Below, piece by piece: positions 23,080-36,329 of a stretch of 64,000 bases of DNA. The stretch's first letter is position 1, and each line of letters opens with the position of its first letter. Where the stretch lies: positions 127,654 to 191,653 of the forward strand of contig PTFA01000531.1 in the NCBI GenBank assembly GCA_003342895.1, given 5' to 3'. This DNA is from Casuarius casuarius. Taxonomy: Eukaryota; Chordata; Aves; Casuariiformes; Casuariidae. Position numbers and translations under genes: made by a program. A model generated the notes under the pieces. That model did not search any database, had not been told where the DNA came from, and saw nothing but the letters and a program-made list of their open reading frames with translations.

Positions 23080-24660
23080 CAGGAGAAATCAGAGCTGAAT
23101 ATTAGGGGGAAGGGATGAAAACAAGAGACATGGATAGAAAGCTCTGTAATGTTACTAGAGATCAATGCAGCTAGGAATGCTGGCATTTGGGGAGACTTTA
23201 ACTTTGCAGATGCACACTGCAAACTACTAATACTATCAGATCTCAGATACTCCTGAATATGAGAGCAAATAGAATTTTCCATTAAGTAATCCCCCCACAC
23301 CCAAAGTGTTATTTTAGATTTTCATTTGACATGTGAAGGATATTGGAGATGTCCTTCTCTTAGAAAGAAAGACTGGGATGATTCAACCTGAGTTCACTCT
23401 GTTTAAATTATGTCAAAAACAGATCTGAAAATAAGGATTTTGATTACCAAGTACAGAATTTGAGAGATTAAGAGAAAAAGTAATGAAAAATCTGGACTGA
23501 AGAATTTAGGATCCCAATTTAGAAATCTGGGCTTGAGACCAGTGCAGGGAATTGCCAAAAATGAAGGTGAACGAGACTTTGCAGAGGAAATTCACACATG
23601 CAGCGGAGATCACCTGTGTGAATGCAAAGATAAAGAGTGGCCACCCCTGCTCTGCAAAGACATGGTAGAAACGAAACATAATCTATCTGTGGTTCCAAAT
23701 TCAGAGAAACAGGTGCTCAACACATGTATTAGCAGACTGACTTATGAGAACAAGATTAAGGAAAAATAATCACCACATCTAAAGTTGGAAGCAAAACTCT
23801 GCTCAATGTACTCAAGGTGGGAAAAGCAGATGCCTTNCATTGTGGAGCTCTGGAAGAACCAGCACACAAACCTGCAGGTCCAGTAGTTATACTATTTCAT
23901 AAATGTCTACTTGGTACACGTGCAGTATGAGGTGACTAGAGACTAGGAACTGGCACAGCTCTGTTTACACAAAGGAGCAAAAGTGTTTAGGACCAATCCC
24001 AGCTCTGTTGCTTTAATAGTGGGCAAGCCTTCAGGGGGAATTTGAAGAAAAATAAATACATAAAGTGCAAAGGGATAATGTGCACTGTGAATTTTCTGAA
24101 GGAAATCATGCATGGACTGATACCAATCTTTACAAAGTTGGCTGGCTTCCTAGATAAAAAGAATACAGTAGATCTAGTGTACCTGAACTTCAAAGCTTTT
24201 GACCTGCTGCCCTGTGGGATGCTGTCAGTCAGGCTTGGAAAGGCAGATGAGGAACTAGCTACAGGAGAGATGATAGTGTAGAATCAGGGGGTACTGTGGA
24301 CTGGATGGAAGTTATCAGTGAACAGCAAAAGGGATAATTTTTGTGACCAAACTTAATATTTTTGCTACTTGCCTTAGTAGAGAAAAAGTTGGCACATGGA
24401 ATAGACTTCTGCTGAGTTTTAAAAACAGAAAAAGAGCAGAATTTCTCCAGCAGAGAACTGGGTGACCTTCTGGACTGAAATTGTCTGGACTCAAACTGGG
24501 ATGAAATACAGCGGTGAAAAGTGCAAAAATCATGCTGTGAGGTTTAATAATGAGGATTTCAGCTATCAGCTGGGAGCACAATGGAAAACTACAGAGGAGG
24601 GGAAACATCTAACTGTATTTAGTGAGCCCAAGGGTAAATGTAAGCCTGGGACGTGCTGTG
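23080..24660 (+). mobile_element. Degraded CR1-type LINE
   Basis: Three ordered fossils of a non-LTR retroelement: an endonuclease-like 'GDFNF' block near 23190-23210, a reverse-transcriptase block reading FLDKKNTVDLVYLNFKAFD near 24150-24200, and downstream phrases 'ctgggatgaaatacagc' and 'agtgcaaaaatcatgc' at about 24497-24535. There is no intact ORF. It lies between element copy B and the ovoinhibitor promoter. The ends are approximate. Confidence 0.65.
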
Positions 24661-24902
24661 GCCGGGCGAGGAGGAGTGTGGTCGCGGGGCATAGAAGGCA
24701 GAGCCAGGAGGAAGGCGACCTTGCACTGCTTCTGGTTCCCCTCGAGCATCCAGCCACGCAAAAGGCCCCTTCCTGGCATTTACTCCTGTGTCAATCATTA
24801 GCCAGAAATCCAGATCTGGGTAAATATATTCTGGCTTCCAGTGTTGATGACAGGTTTGGAGAGTTACGTAATAAGGTGGGACCGTTTGATAGTATAGGGC
24901 GT

Positions 24903-24908
24903 TATATA
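24903..24908 (+). promoter_or_regulatory. TATA box of ovoinhibitor
   Basis: TATATA lies 77 bases before the ATG at 24980, which predicts a 5' UTR of about 45-50 bases, close to ovomucoid (81 bases from TATA to ATG). Confidence 0.7.
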
Positions 24909-24979
24909 CTCCTGCTCGTGAACTTCGCTTCCTACACGGCACTCTTGCAGCCTGCACAAACGCAGCACCACTGTCAACC

Positions 24980-27900
24980 ATGAAGCTAACGAGGGGCTTC
25001 ATGCGGGTGGCTGTAGCCCTGTGCTGCTTCTTAGGTGAGTAATTCCCATGATGCTGCTCAGATCTCTGCAGCTGAGTCAGAGGCCAGGTTATTAGCAAAG
25101 TGTTNGAGTCTTGTAAGGTGGAGGAGAGTAATCTTCTGTGAAGAAATATTCTGCCTGAGAAAGCGTAGCAAAAAAATCGGACTGAAATTTCAGCAAGCCT
25201 CATACAGACAACTGTTTTCATCTTCTCGGTTTATAGGAACAAAAGATTGAAGGAATAGTTCTAGTGCAGGGCAGGAACTTATATATGGAAGTACTAGATG
25301 TAAAGGTAAAATAAAACAGTTACCTCTGTCTGAGTGAGCAATGAAAATGAAAACTTTAACTCCTAGGGTTACTCTCCAAGGTTGCTGTGCTGTTCCCTGC
25401 AGCTGGGAAGCACGTGACTGGAAATAGACAGTTTCAGTGGTCAACAGTCTTCTTAAATATGCATGTCCTCTAACTTCTTAATGTCAGATACAAACTCTTT
25501 TAGAAAAGGCTAAACTATAAAAACTCACAGTTTAAATTACCTGTATCATTTCCCTGTAACATCTTAGGAACTGATTAATTTATTCTCTCTCCTATTCTGT
25601 CTCCCCTCAAAAGTGCAATGAGACTTTATAAATACACCCTATGACCATCTACTGACATGATGCAAAACTTCATTTTCCTAAATGCAATAAACCAGTCATC
25701 AGCGGTCGTGGGATTTAACTATTTCATGACATTTACATATGTCATCTCTGCATATCAATAATATTTTTTCTTTTCTGTTTCTGTTTTTCTTTCAGATACT
25801 GTCTCTGGAGTGGAGGTGAGTTACAGATCTTTCCATTTATCCTGTTCTACTCCTGGTGTCTGGTAAAATAGCGATAGTATGTAACCACCTGATGACCAAG
25901 TGGGTTAAATCTAATGAAAGGTTGGCTGTTTGAATAATATTTGCCAGTGCATGATTGAAAGATATTGCCAATTTCATGAGTAAATAAAACGCCTACCATT
26001 TTTAGGCTGTTTTCAGTTCATTAAATAAAATGAAGAAAGCAATTAGTCATTATACAATTCTATTATTTCAATTCTCAGACATAATTGATCTACTCCTGCA
26101 GTCAAAGGCAGTAGGTTACTGCCTCAAGAGGAAAACTAACCTAAGATGATATGCCTGAAAGCATCAAAGACCATGATTCAGATAATTTTTCTATACAGTA
26201 ATACCCATAGAATTGTGTCCCTCGAATAGGTTTTACATACATATACTTAGCAATGAAAACAGCAGGGTATGTGCGATAGATTTGTCTGCAGGTTCTGCCC
26301 ACGCAGTTATGAATGCTGAGACTCTGGTAGCTCACCAGAGACTGCGGCGTGCTTGGGAAACCTATTAGATTCGGCGCTTGGGGGCTCCAGAGGCAGGCCA
26401 GGCTCCCAGTTACCAGCTGCCTTCATTAGGCTGGCTCCTCACCCACAGCAAGCCCTCCTCCGTGCCCTCCGGACCCTTGCGGGAAAGCCTCATCAGAAAC
26501 TTTCGTAGGGAAGATTCACTCCTCTCGGCTGCCTGGAGAGATTCAGAATAATTCCTCTCATTTATCTCCTGGCCAGAGCCTGCAGGGGCTGTTGCTGGGG
26601 GAGGGGGAGGGCTTGCCTGGGAGGGGGGTCTTTCAGCACCGCAGCCTGCAGCGGGGCTGATGGCGGCGCACCACTCGCACAGGTCGACTGCAGCCAGTAT
26701 CCCAGCGGCGTCGCTAAGGACGGCACCTCCTGGGTAGGCTGCCCGAGGGACCTCTCACCCGTGTGCGGCACAGATGGCTCCACGTACAGCAACGAATGTG
26801 GCATCTGCCTCTACAACAGGTGAGTCTTACGCCACAGGCACTGCGCCGACCAGGCAGCGCTGTGCAATGTACCTGATGTCAGCTCTTGAAATACTGGCAT
26901 TTCTTCATAGGCTTTCTAAAGTCCCTCAGGAGTGGGTTTGACCCGAGCTCCTGCAGCCCTTGTTCCTCTGCCTCCTGGCATGGGCTGCTGTGGCAGGTCG
27001 CAGCTCTGAGTGTGGCAGTGGGGCTGGAGGAGGAATAGGCTGATCCTTATTGCAAAGGAGCAGACCAGCTGCTTCCCACTGGCCTGCTGGAAACCCAGCA
27101 GATACTGGCAGAAGTCACAGGGCAATAGATTAGAGGTAAGAGTGGCAGCTACATGCCCCAAAAGGCACAGAGGAGCATATGAGTTAGCACCTAGGCACCA
27201 ACACCTCCAGTCTGGAGGCGACGGCTGCTCTCCACAATCCCTGACACAAATCATCTTCTTCTTCTAGGGAACACAGTAGCCATGTTGCTAAACAGCATGA
27301 TGGAGAATGCAAGCAGAAACTTATTCAGGTAAGCGTAATAGCAAGGCAAAATCTTGCTCTGCTGGTGTCCATGGAAGACTTCTGTTGGCTGTAAAAGTGC
27401 AGCCACCATATAAGAGGAACACAGTCCAAAGGGAAATAAAACATTGGTCTGCACAGTCCAAAGGGAATTAAAAAATGGTGATAGCCAAGGCCCAGAAAGT
27501 TTTACGTGCCATATGGTACTATGTCTCTCTGTTTTTCTAGTGCAGACTCCTAGCCTCTGGAATCAGGAATAAAATGAAAATGTCACATCGACTGAAGGTT
27601 TGGTCTCACAGCCTAGTTAGTTACAGTAAGACCTCACAAAGGACCTCATAAAGCCAGAATGAACAGTCCTTTTTTCTATGCCATTTTCTTCAGCATGAGC
27701 GAATTCCCACAGAATTGGCTCCAAATGCTTTTGGAGCCCCAAAGGCTGAGACAGAATAAGGACACTATAAAGAAGCATTATTTCTTCATATCAAAAGTGA
27801 ATTCTGTTCTATTACTGCTATTTTTTCAAGGTTGACTGCAGTAGATACCGTAGCGCTACAAAAGATGGTGAAGTCCTGGTAGCCTGTCCAAGGATACTGG

Positions 27901-30900
27901 AACCAGTCTGTGGCTCTGACAGCCTCACTTACAGCAACGAATGTGGGATCTGTGCCTATAATGCGTAAGTGGTGTGCATAGAACCTCCTCTCTGGACAAT
28001 TAGCAATATTTAGGGCTCTCAGAAGTTTTCCTTTAAAACACTAGTCTTTCTTCAGTCTGGGTTCTCAGTAGGTCTCTCTGGAACTATCTATTTGCAATTT
28101 CTCCAGCCAGCCCGAGCAGTCTTCGGCAACCTCTATGCTCATATGTGGAATCACAAAAGAGCCAGAGGGTAACACAGAGCAGGGCCATGAGCCCATCAGA
28201 GTGGCATTCGTAATGCTGCAGGATAAGGAAATACTGTGTTTGCTGCTCAAAGAGTGACTGCTACCATCCTCTGGGCATATTCAGATTAAACTTAGCCAGT
28301 TCTAGCATCCCACACAATGAGCAGGACCTTGCTTTCTTGTCCCAGTGTCTAGACTGTAGTGGAAAAAGTTACTCTCAGAGCTCCCTAACCAACGCAACTC
28401 TTTTTTCCCAGAGAACACCACACCAACATTAGTAAGAAGTATGATGGAGAATGCAAGCATGAGATTGTCTCGGTAAGTGCAATAGAAGTCAAAATTCATC
28501 TTGTACTGCTGTTAGTAGAGAAAATGCCACTGACTTCCCTAGGAAATTGTGAAAGTGCCATATGACAGGGCTTACAAGGTCCCATCCCAGGCTCTGGCTT
28601 TCTGCAAGTGAGAGTGGATTTCACGTTCTCCTTGCCCCAAAAGAAAGGGTCACCCCACTCAAACGAGACAGGAAATGGGTATGGCATAAGAAGCTGTAGT
28701 CACCCAGTGCTGTCCAGTCCACTTCCCTTCATACTAAGTTGGCTTTTGTGCCCAGGGAAGGGGAAGCCCAAGAGACTGGCATATTCAGTTCTTTGGGTCC
28801 TGGATTTTCCTTGCCAGTGTGTTGTGCAGGCTGGCAGTTTTCTTTCTGAACATCACAAGCTTCTCCACCCTTTGCAACAGGGACTCAAAAAAAGCCCATG
28901 CTAGTTGTTTTCACAGACGTAATGAAACTCGTAAGAGCACTAAGCATACATATTTATAGCGTTTAGCTTATTGTATATTTATAATTAGTTCTACACGAGG
29001 CAGAACAGTCTGGTGCCTCAGGAGGAAAAGCTTATATATTTCAGAACAAAAATTTGGGGATGTAGAAAGTCCATTCTCCAAATGATAGCTAACCATTTCT
29101 TCTTTATCCTTTCAAATCCCATTGCTTAAATATATGAAATCTGAACTAGTAAGTAATCACAGCACTGGAGAAAAGGGGAGAAAAATAACCCAAACTACAA
29201 CAATACTAGTCAGATTTCTAGCTGGTGAAAAATGGTTCCCACCAAATTGAAGAGAATTTTGTTGATGAGAATGAGCCCAAAGTTTTGTACGTTCCTTCTG
29301 TCTGAAGGATCCCTTCTCCAAGATGGGTCCTTTCTCTCCACTCCTAGATAACTAGGATAATATTCAGAAATCCCATTTCTGATAGAAGATTTAGTTTAAG
29401 TGTATCAGGGCTTTGTCCTGTTACAGAAACTATGAAGGCTGGGATACAGAACAGAAAGGTTTTGCATGGACTTTTCTCACATAACAATGGCTCTACCAGA
29501 TCTAATTCTCCTTATTTTGGTAGATTGACTGCAGCCAGTATCCAACAGAAGTCACTAAAGATGGCAAAACATTAGTATCCTGTCCAAGGGTCCTGCATCC
29601 AGTTTGCGGCACAGATGGTTTTACATATGATAATGAATGTGGGATCTGTGCCCATAATGGGTAAGTGCCATACATAGAGCATTCCTTCTAAGTTACCAGC
29701 AACACTTAGCAGTCCTGGTAACAGTCCTTTTATATTTCTGCTTATGCCTATTTCTTCAAGCCTCTTAGAAACTGGCTTATTTTGGGGTCTATCTTGAGTT
29801 TCCTTCTGATTTCCTTTTTGTGCTCATGAAGGGAAACTTGGAAGAGTCACATGACAGCTCTTTGGATTAGTCTGTAGGCTGGCCAGTGACTGAGCAGATG
29901 AAGGAATAGTTCAGAATATCACTATAAATTATATGTTTTTAGAAGATGTGACGAGCTTGTTAATGAGTAGAATAATGTAGCTATTTTGATACACTCCTGT
30001 AGAGGCTGAAACCTTAATTTGCCAGGTATCTGTTCTATGCTGTATCTGATTCATTTTGCATCTGAATGTGACCAGGAGCTTAAGCATTAGGTTCTTCAAC
30101 TTCATTGTCTCCCTCTTCCAGAGAGCACAGCACCCATGTTGGCAAAAGGCATGATGGAAAATGCAAACAGGACATTCCTACAGTGAGTACAATATAAGGC
30201 ATATTTCTCCTCTTGCTTCTATTAACTGAAAGATTCCCTGAGGCTACCTCTACTCCGAAAGTGAGCTGGCCTGAAGCCTGGCTTTCTCCACATGTCCACT
30301 AAGCCTTGTGAGCCCCCTGCGTTCAGGACACCTACAAATCCCATCTGTCTTGAGGCAGGTGTCATCTGGGCCCTCCTTGCCTACACAGCCCTGGCAGATG
30401 GGCTGCATGTGAGCCGCTGTGCTAGGCACAGAGTCTATATTACAAATTCATGCCTATGCCAACCTTTGGAGTGGGGGGTGTATTCTGGTATATGGAGTGC
30501 ACCTGAAGTTTTGCTCCAGGAATATCAGCCGAGAGGTCCCCGAACTCACTTCTAGGACACGCCAGCACATAAACGTGGAAGTGTCAGTTTGATTGCAGGT
30601 CTTCCTTTGAGTACGATCTTCAATTGCATTATCAGCAAAGTCCAATTTGCTTCACTATTTTGTTGTGGGTTTTTTTATTTATTTCTGTAGTACAGAATGA
30701 CGTGGGACTGCTTCTTTCTGGTTTTCTGACTTATTTTTCCAACAGTTTTGCTCAGGTTGTAAACCTCTGGAGTCAGAAGTAAAGTTGGGCAGCATTTGAG
30801 ATTGACCTAGCTAGTTGCACTAGTGGTTGGACGTCTCACAAACTATGCAGCACTGCGTAGTTCCTTGTGTGCATAAGGAGATTCATGCAGAGCTGTTTCA

Positions 30901-33900
30901 GGCTGGTTTTGAAAGAGCTGAAATGCAACACCAGTGTTGTCTCGGCACCCAAACATAAAAGACATGGAGACAAATGGGAGATTACGCTAGGTTTTGTCTC
31001 AGAAAACACATGCTCACATTCCTCAGTGCTGATACTCCTGCTTTTTGCAGCTTGACTGCAGTCAATACCCATCAAAAGTGACCGAGGATAGTAGAGCCCA
31101 GATACACTGTCCGAGGATCCTGCTCCCAGTCTGTGGCACAGATGGGTTTACCTATGACAATGAGTGTGGCATCTGTGCCCATAACATGTAAGTACTGAGC
31201 ATAGGACTTCCCTTTGGAGTGACTAGTCATGGTTAGTGCTCCAGCCAGCTCTTCTCTTAATATCAGCATGTCTGTAAATGTATTTCTATTCATCTTTCAA
31301 TCTCCTGAAGCCTCATCATCTTGATTTTCTTCCCTGACCCCCTTTTTGTGCTCATCAGGGGAGCTGTGGAGGGGCCAAATGTCAGTCTGCGCATACTGTG
31401 AGGGCTGTGGTACCTGGGCAGAGGAAAGGGTGGGTGGGACTGCTACCTAGCACACTGTGAGGATACCTGATATGTCTGTTACTGTTTAGGATTATGCTTG
31501 CTAAGGGCAGGGAGAAGATAGCTAATTAGGCAGTGAGATGTTTCCTTTATCAAATTTATTGACTATGAATTAGGTCCACTTTTTCTGGTGCCTGTGTGTC
31601 CTGAGGCTTACATGGTGAGCATGCCAACATGTGAGCACACTAACACCAACCTCTGCCCTTTCAGAGAACACGGAACTGACGTTAAGAAGAGTCATGATGG
31701 AAGATGTAAGGAGAAAAGTCTCCCAGTAAGTCTAAATAGATGTAAAATAAGTGCTATAGCCCACTCTCCCTACTGTCTCCAGAAACACTCTGGCTGGCTT
31801 TGCTGAGCTATCTGTCTTCCCAAATGCGCAGAGGGTTGCTGCACAGCCCTTGTGCTGGCTCTGCATTGCTCCCTAGCTGCCTGCAGCAGCTGCTGCCAAC
31901 GTACTGTACATCAGGGCGGGAGAGAACAGGAATAGCCCAGGACTTCAGAAACAAAATGTCCCAGTACTGCAGATCTCTGAACTGAAATCGTTAGAAGCAG
32001 CCCAAGAACCAGGCAGCCTATTTTAGGATGGTAGGAAAAGAAGGCAGAAGACCCTGTTAGATATCTGTGTATTCTTTCAGTTTTAGGATTTCTATTGCAA
32101 TATACAGGCAGGTTAGAAAACCTTCATGCTCCAGTTAGCCAGGAAACCTCTGCTCCTAGCTACAGATACAGCAATAGCTTTATAAACATCCACAGTAACA
32201 ATACATGCTGATAATATCTCTATGCATTTATTCTGCATATGCAGAGCAGCTCTAAAGCATTGAGAATAACTTCATGCACCCGGAGGGAATGCAATATGAT
32301 TTGAATAATAAAGACACTGTTATCTTTCCTTTAATTTGCCCTTGGACGATGTGAGAAATTTGGGTAATAAGAGACATTACACTGGGGAAACTATGCAAAA
32401 TGACAGTGAAGGGTCAGATGCTTAGCTAATGTAGACTGACTTCCACTGCTATCAATAAAAGTTTGCCTGTTTATCCTCCAATATTTGAAGTGCCACTTTT
32501 TATATATCATAAAGCTTTTTACAACACAATTGGGTGAAATGTTCCTCGCTGCTGTTTTGAAAATGCTGAAGCTAAATCTCAGATTTAGTTAACTCTATGT
32601 CAAACTGGACTTAATGTAAAACCCTTTAAATCTAATTCATTGGGTGAAATGTTTGTTTTAAAAGCTAGTTAATTTTCTTTAGGACATGGAAAACTTGNGT
32701 ACGTACTTGTCTAGGGAAATGGTCTTTCTTGTCAGCTCTTCTTTTCTTCCTTCTGTTAGCAGACAATACCAAAGCCAACTAAATTTACTTCATTTCTAAA
32801 GGAAGACTAAAATTAAAATATAACCCTATTTTTTCCCTAGCAGAAGCTTTTAAAATCTGGAGGAATAGAGCAGGCAGACTGCAGATGAGACATGTTTTCG
32901 TTTCACAGTGGCTGACTTGGCTCTGCTATTTTATCTCTGCAGGTTGAGTGCAGCAGATACCTGACCGGTACTACCAAATCCGGTGAAACCATCACAGGCT
33001 GCCCCTTCATCCTGCACGAGGTCTGTGGAACGGATGGCGTCACCTACAGCAATGACTGCGCCCTGTGTGCCCATAACTTGTAAGCCCTGGAGATCCTCTG
33101 CTGAGCGATCAACAGTCCTTCAAAGCACCTGCTGCCTGGACCAAGAGGGGTAGAGTCACTTGCTGAGCTTTCTTAACTCCACTTTCTCTCTCTTCTAGAG
33201 AATTTGGAACCAATGTAGGCAAAAAGCACGATGGAAAATGCATAGAGGAAGTTCCTCAAGTAAGTGAACCTTAAAGAAAGATAGGAGCTTGAGGTGATGC
33301 TGAGTACATAACTTGAACAAGTGCTGGCTGGTTTTGATAGCCTGGCCTCCACCGGGTCACATAGCTCATGCTGTCCTTCCTTCCACGGGTGAATACCCGC
33401 CTCCTGACAACAGGAACATTGTGCACTTCCTGCACACAGTCTTAAGAAGAAAGAAAGGAGGACAGGTAAGGAATGAGTTATGAGACAGGTAACAAATGAT
33501 TTAAGGCACTATGAGAAGAAATCCCTTTCCCACAGCAGTCTATCACAGTGGCAGCAGGAACTTAGTAGTCTATTTTGGCAATATGGGTAGGGAACACAGA
33601 GGACCCCAGGGTGCCTCTGTGCTTTCTTCTTTCTGGAGACTTAAGTTTTTCAAAAGGATGTTTCGCAAAGATTAGAAAATCAGTGTGCCTGTGTTTTGAA
33701 TGTTGATGCCTAATGTCCCAGGGGATTCAAACCCCTCTCTGTTTTTCTAGCAAATGCAATGTAATCTAATGTATACCAACAATGAATCTTGTAAAAATAC
33801 CAAATTAACCATATTTGACCAGCTCTAAATGATTTACACCCACTGGGGAATAGAAAAACAAAGCTGTCTCATTAGCATGTGTTTGAAAGAGCCAACATCC

Positions 33901-36192
33901 TGAGTCAGATATTTCATTTCTATACAGAGTATGAAATGTCATCCTTTGTTTCCCTAGTACACCCTGTGCTCAGACCGGGTGAGACACATAAATCAGTAAG
34001 GAAGAGCTCACGCTGGAGAAACTAGGGGTGCTAAAATGCCAGTTCTTCAACCGGTGTAAATCAGCCTCAGCTGCTGTCAGTCCTCCTGGCAGATTTCAAC
34101 ACTCGGAGCCGGCCCATTGGAACAAAAGGCCTGTTGGCACATCCCCCCCCCCCACACACACAGCTCTTGTGGGCCATGAAGAACTCCTCGGTCACGGTCA
34201 GCTCTCTAGTAGGGAGTGGATAAATCATTCCATTTTGATTTGCAAATTGTTGCTAAGCTGCATTTTGTAATATCGCAGTAGGCTTGGTGAGGTATAAGGG
34301 CATCACAATAAATACAAAGCTGAGGGAGAGATATATCCCTTCAGCCTCAGTCCAGTCTTCTCCAGCTGAAGGCTCTGAAAAGAAATTGCCATGTTACTAC
34401 TGCTCGGGTTTCAATGGAAGAATGAGTTAATATATAACCCTAATTTATCCTAAGGCTAATCCAAAAAGGCAGAGGCATAAGCGGGGTTGTTGTGCCTCAG
34501 CGCTGTTTTGCAGAGCAGAGGCCGTACCAGAGCTTTTGCTGTGTTTGCTTCCCAGCTCGACTGCAGCAAGTACCGAACAGTCATTACAGATGACGAGAGG
34601 CAGCTGATGCTCTGCACAATGATCTACAATCCTGTCTGTGCTACCGATGGCATCACTTACGCCAGCGAATGTGTGCTGTGTGCCCACAATCTGTAAGTAC
34701 GCGCCCTTCTCCTGGGGGCACTGGCGTTGGCTGTGGTTTTGACAGGTCCCCATGAATGCCGAGGCCTGCATCTGAAACCCTGTGTTGGACGGGGCAGCCG
34801 AACGCCACCGGGACCTGCCAACTCCCATCTCTGTCCCTTCAGCCTCCCTCATTTCCCTGCTGCCCAGGTTGGTGTTCGAGACAGGCATTCAGCAAGGACT
34901 GGGCCACTGCCCTGAGTCCTGCAAAGGGACATGCGTCAGCTGGCAAGACCACTAGTCCCAAAGACACGGCCCCTGTCCATAAGATCGCACGCTAATGTGG
35001 CACAGGCGATGCTAAGATAATTTATCTGAAAATCGCTTGTATGCTACATGTGAGTTAGACTGTGCTCTCACACTGCGGTTGTAACGGCAAAGTTTGTCAC
35101 TAACATCAGCGTGTCTTTCCTCCAGAGAGCATCGGAGCAGTCTTAGAAAAAGAAATGACGGAAGATGTGCAGAAGATATTACAAAAGTGAGTGAGAACAA
35201 ATGGAAACAAGGAGCCAGGGCCCATGTCTGTTACAGTCATGCGGGCTGTGCCTTGCTCTGGATTACAAACTGGGGGAGATCACCTGTGAATTTCATGCTG
35301 GTCATAAAACAGCCATCATCCATTCCAGTGCTCCATAACAGGGCAAGGAAGATTGTGGTAGTGAACAGGAATAGTCACACCCGCCACCAGGAAGAAATGT
35401 TTTGAATCAGTTATTATCATGATCTCACAGACAGAGTCTCATTTCTTGGAGTGATGTCATTCCTGTTGCTGGGGACCGCAGTTTGCTCTCAGGCAGGTGT
35501 CAAAATCTCCATCATTCTTCTGTCTGCAGGATTATTGCAGCAACTTCCAAGAACCCTCTCCTGTGTGCACCTTGGAATATATACCACACTGTGGCTCCGA
35601 TGGCAAAACATATGGCAACAAATGTACTTTCTGCAATGCATTCCTGTACGTACAGAAATAAATCCCCTCTTCTCCATGGTCATTTTCTGCACCTGCTGAA
35701 AATGCAGGCCTGTTTCCTTAATATGGTTTTGACTGACTGGTTATGGGCATGCGCTGGATGTTTCTGGTGCACCATAAATTGTGCAAGGAGATGAGGGTTT
35801 GTTTTTAACGGAAAATATGAAGGACCCATTTCTGTGGATCTGTATGTGGCTTCCTGGTTTTACTTCAAAGCCATTTTACTCATGTACACCAGCACACAAT
35901 TTGTTCCAGAAGCACATCAGGTCATAGGAAAAGTATTTCATGAAACAGCTGGGCTATATGAAGTGTGTGAAATCTTGTATCTTTCCTTGAATGATAATAA
36001 TGAAAGGAAGTAGTTGAGATTTTGAGAATGTTCTTCATCACTAGGCAAGATTAAGTCAACATTTCTTGTGCTAGTGAAGTGGGAAACAGGGCTTCTGTGC
36101 CGTATGTGCTCTGTGTCTAATCCATCTCTTCTCTTTTTTTCACCAGGAAGAGCAACAGGACTCTCACACTCAGTGCTCAGAGAGAATGTTAA
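24980..36192 (+). CDS. OIH: Ovoinhibitor, seven-domain Kazal inhibitor
   Basis: Egg-white and plasma serine protease inhibitor, secreted. Exons: 24980-25034, 25796-25815, 26683-26819, 27268-27328, 27831-27964, 28412-28472, 29524-29660, 30122-30182, 31051-31187, 31665-31725, 32943-33079, 33199-33259, 34556-34692, 35126-35186, 35530-35645, 36147-36192. They total 1,422 bases, 473 residues, essentially the length of chicken ovoinhibitor. Residues 1-18 are the signal peptide and 19-25 the linker DTVSGVE; the domains are at 26-91, 92-156, 157-222, 223-288, 289-354, 355-420 and 421-473. Every domain has all six cysteines. Predicted P1 residues are R, R, R, R, F, M and L, that is, four trypsin-type sites followed by chymotrypsin/elastase-type sites, the known multi-headed logic of ovoinhibitor. 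Frame, phases (0/2) and GT-AG signals are intact throughout. Confidence 0.97.
26683..27328 (+). CDS. OIH: Ovoinhibitor Kazal domain I
   Basis: Exons 26683-26819 and 27268-27328; residues 26-91. Cysteines VDC, VGC, PVC, NEC, GIC and GEC. Reactive site CPRD, P1 Arg. Confidence 0.95.
27831..28472 (+). CDS. OIH: Ovoinhibitor Kazal domain II
   Basis: Exons 27831-27964 (134 bases, one codon shorter than its siblings) and 28412-28472; residues 92-156. Reactive site CPRI, P1 Arg. NIS in the second exon is a glycosylation sequon. Confidence 0.95.
29524..30182 (+). CDS. OIH: Ovoinhibitor Kazal domain III
   Basis: Exons 29524-29660 and 30122-30182; residues 157-222. Reactive site CPRV, P1 Arg; [18 protein letters not shown] is shared almost exactly with domain IV, pointing to recent duplication or gene conversion. 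Confidence 0.95.
31051..31725 (+). CDS. OIH: Ovoinhibitor Kazal domain IV
   Basis: Exons 31051-31187 and 31665-31725; residues 223-288. Reactive site CPRI, P1 Arg. All six cysteines are present. Confidence 0.95.
32943..33259 (+). CDS. OIH: Ovoinhibitor Kazal domain V
   Basis: Exons 32943-33079 and 33199-33259; residues 289-354. Reactive site CPFI, P1 Phe, predicting chymotrypsin-like targets. The internal intron is only 119 bases, the shortest in the gene. Confidence 0.95.
34556..35186 (+). CDS. OIH: Ovoinhibitor Kazal domain VI
   Basis: Exons 34556-34692 and 35126-35186; residues 355-420. Reactive site CTMI, P1 Met. The domain has a CATDGITY turn where most siblings have CGTDG. Confidence 0.95.
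35530..36192 (+). CDS. OIH: Ovoinhibitor Kazal domain VII
   Basis: Exons 35530-35645 (116 bases) and 36147-36192; residues 421-473, ending in Cys then TAA. The shorter spacing between the first two cysteines resembles ovomucoid domain III. Reactive site CTLE, P1 Leu (chicken has Met, from memory). NRT is a sequon. It is the closest relative of the single-domain gene at 55360. Confidence 0.95.
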
Positions 36193-36317
36193 CTGCACTG
36201 GAGCCCAGCTCAGGAAGAAAAACTCTCTTGTGTGTGACTCCCCATGGACTGATCTTCCCTAACAGCTTTCCTTCAGCTTGTCTTGTTTCCTTCTATCTCT
36301 TGAAACACTTTTTGTTC

Positions 36318-36323
36318 AATAAA
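36318..36323 (+). terminator. Ovoinhibitor polyadenylation signal
   Basis: Canonical AATAAA 126 bases after the TAA, with a T-rich stretch downstream. Ovomucoid has AATAAA 116 bases after its stop, so the 3' ends are organised alike. Confidence 0.8.
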
Positions 36324-36329
36324 CTCACT

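Noticed and set aside
24462..24983. 173-codon + strand frame ending at the ovoinhibitor start.
   Set aside because: Its first part falls within the decayed CR1 and the rest crosses the ovoinhibitor TATA box and 5' UTR; not a separate gene.
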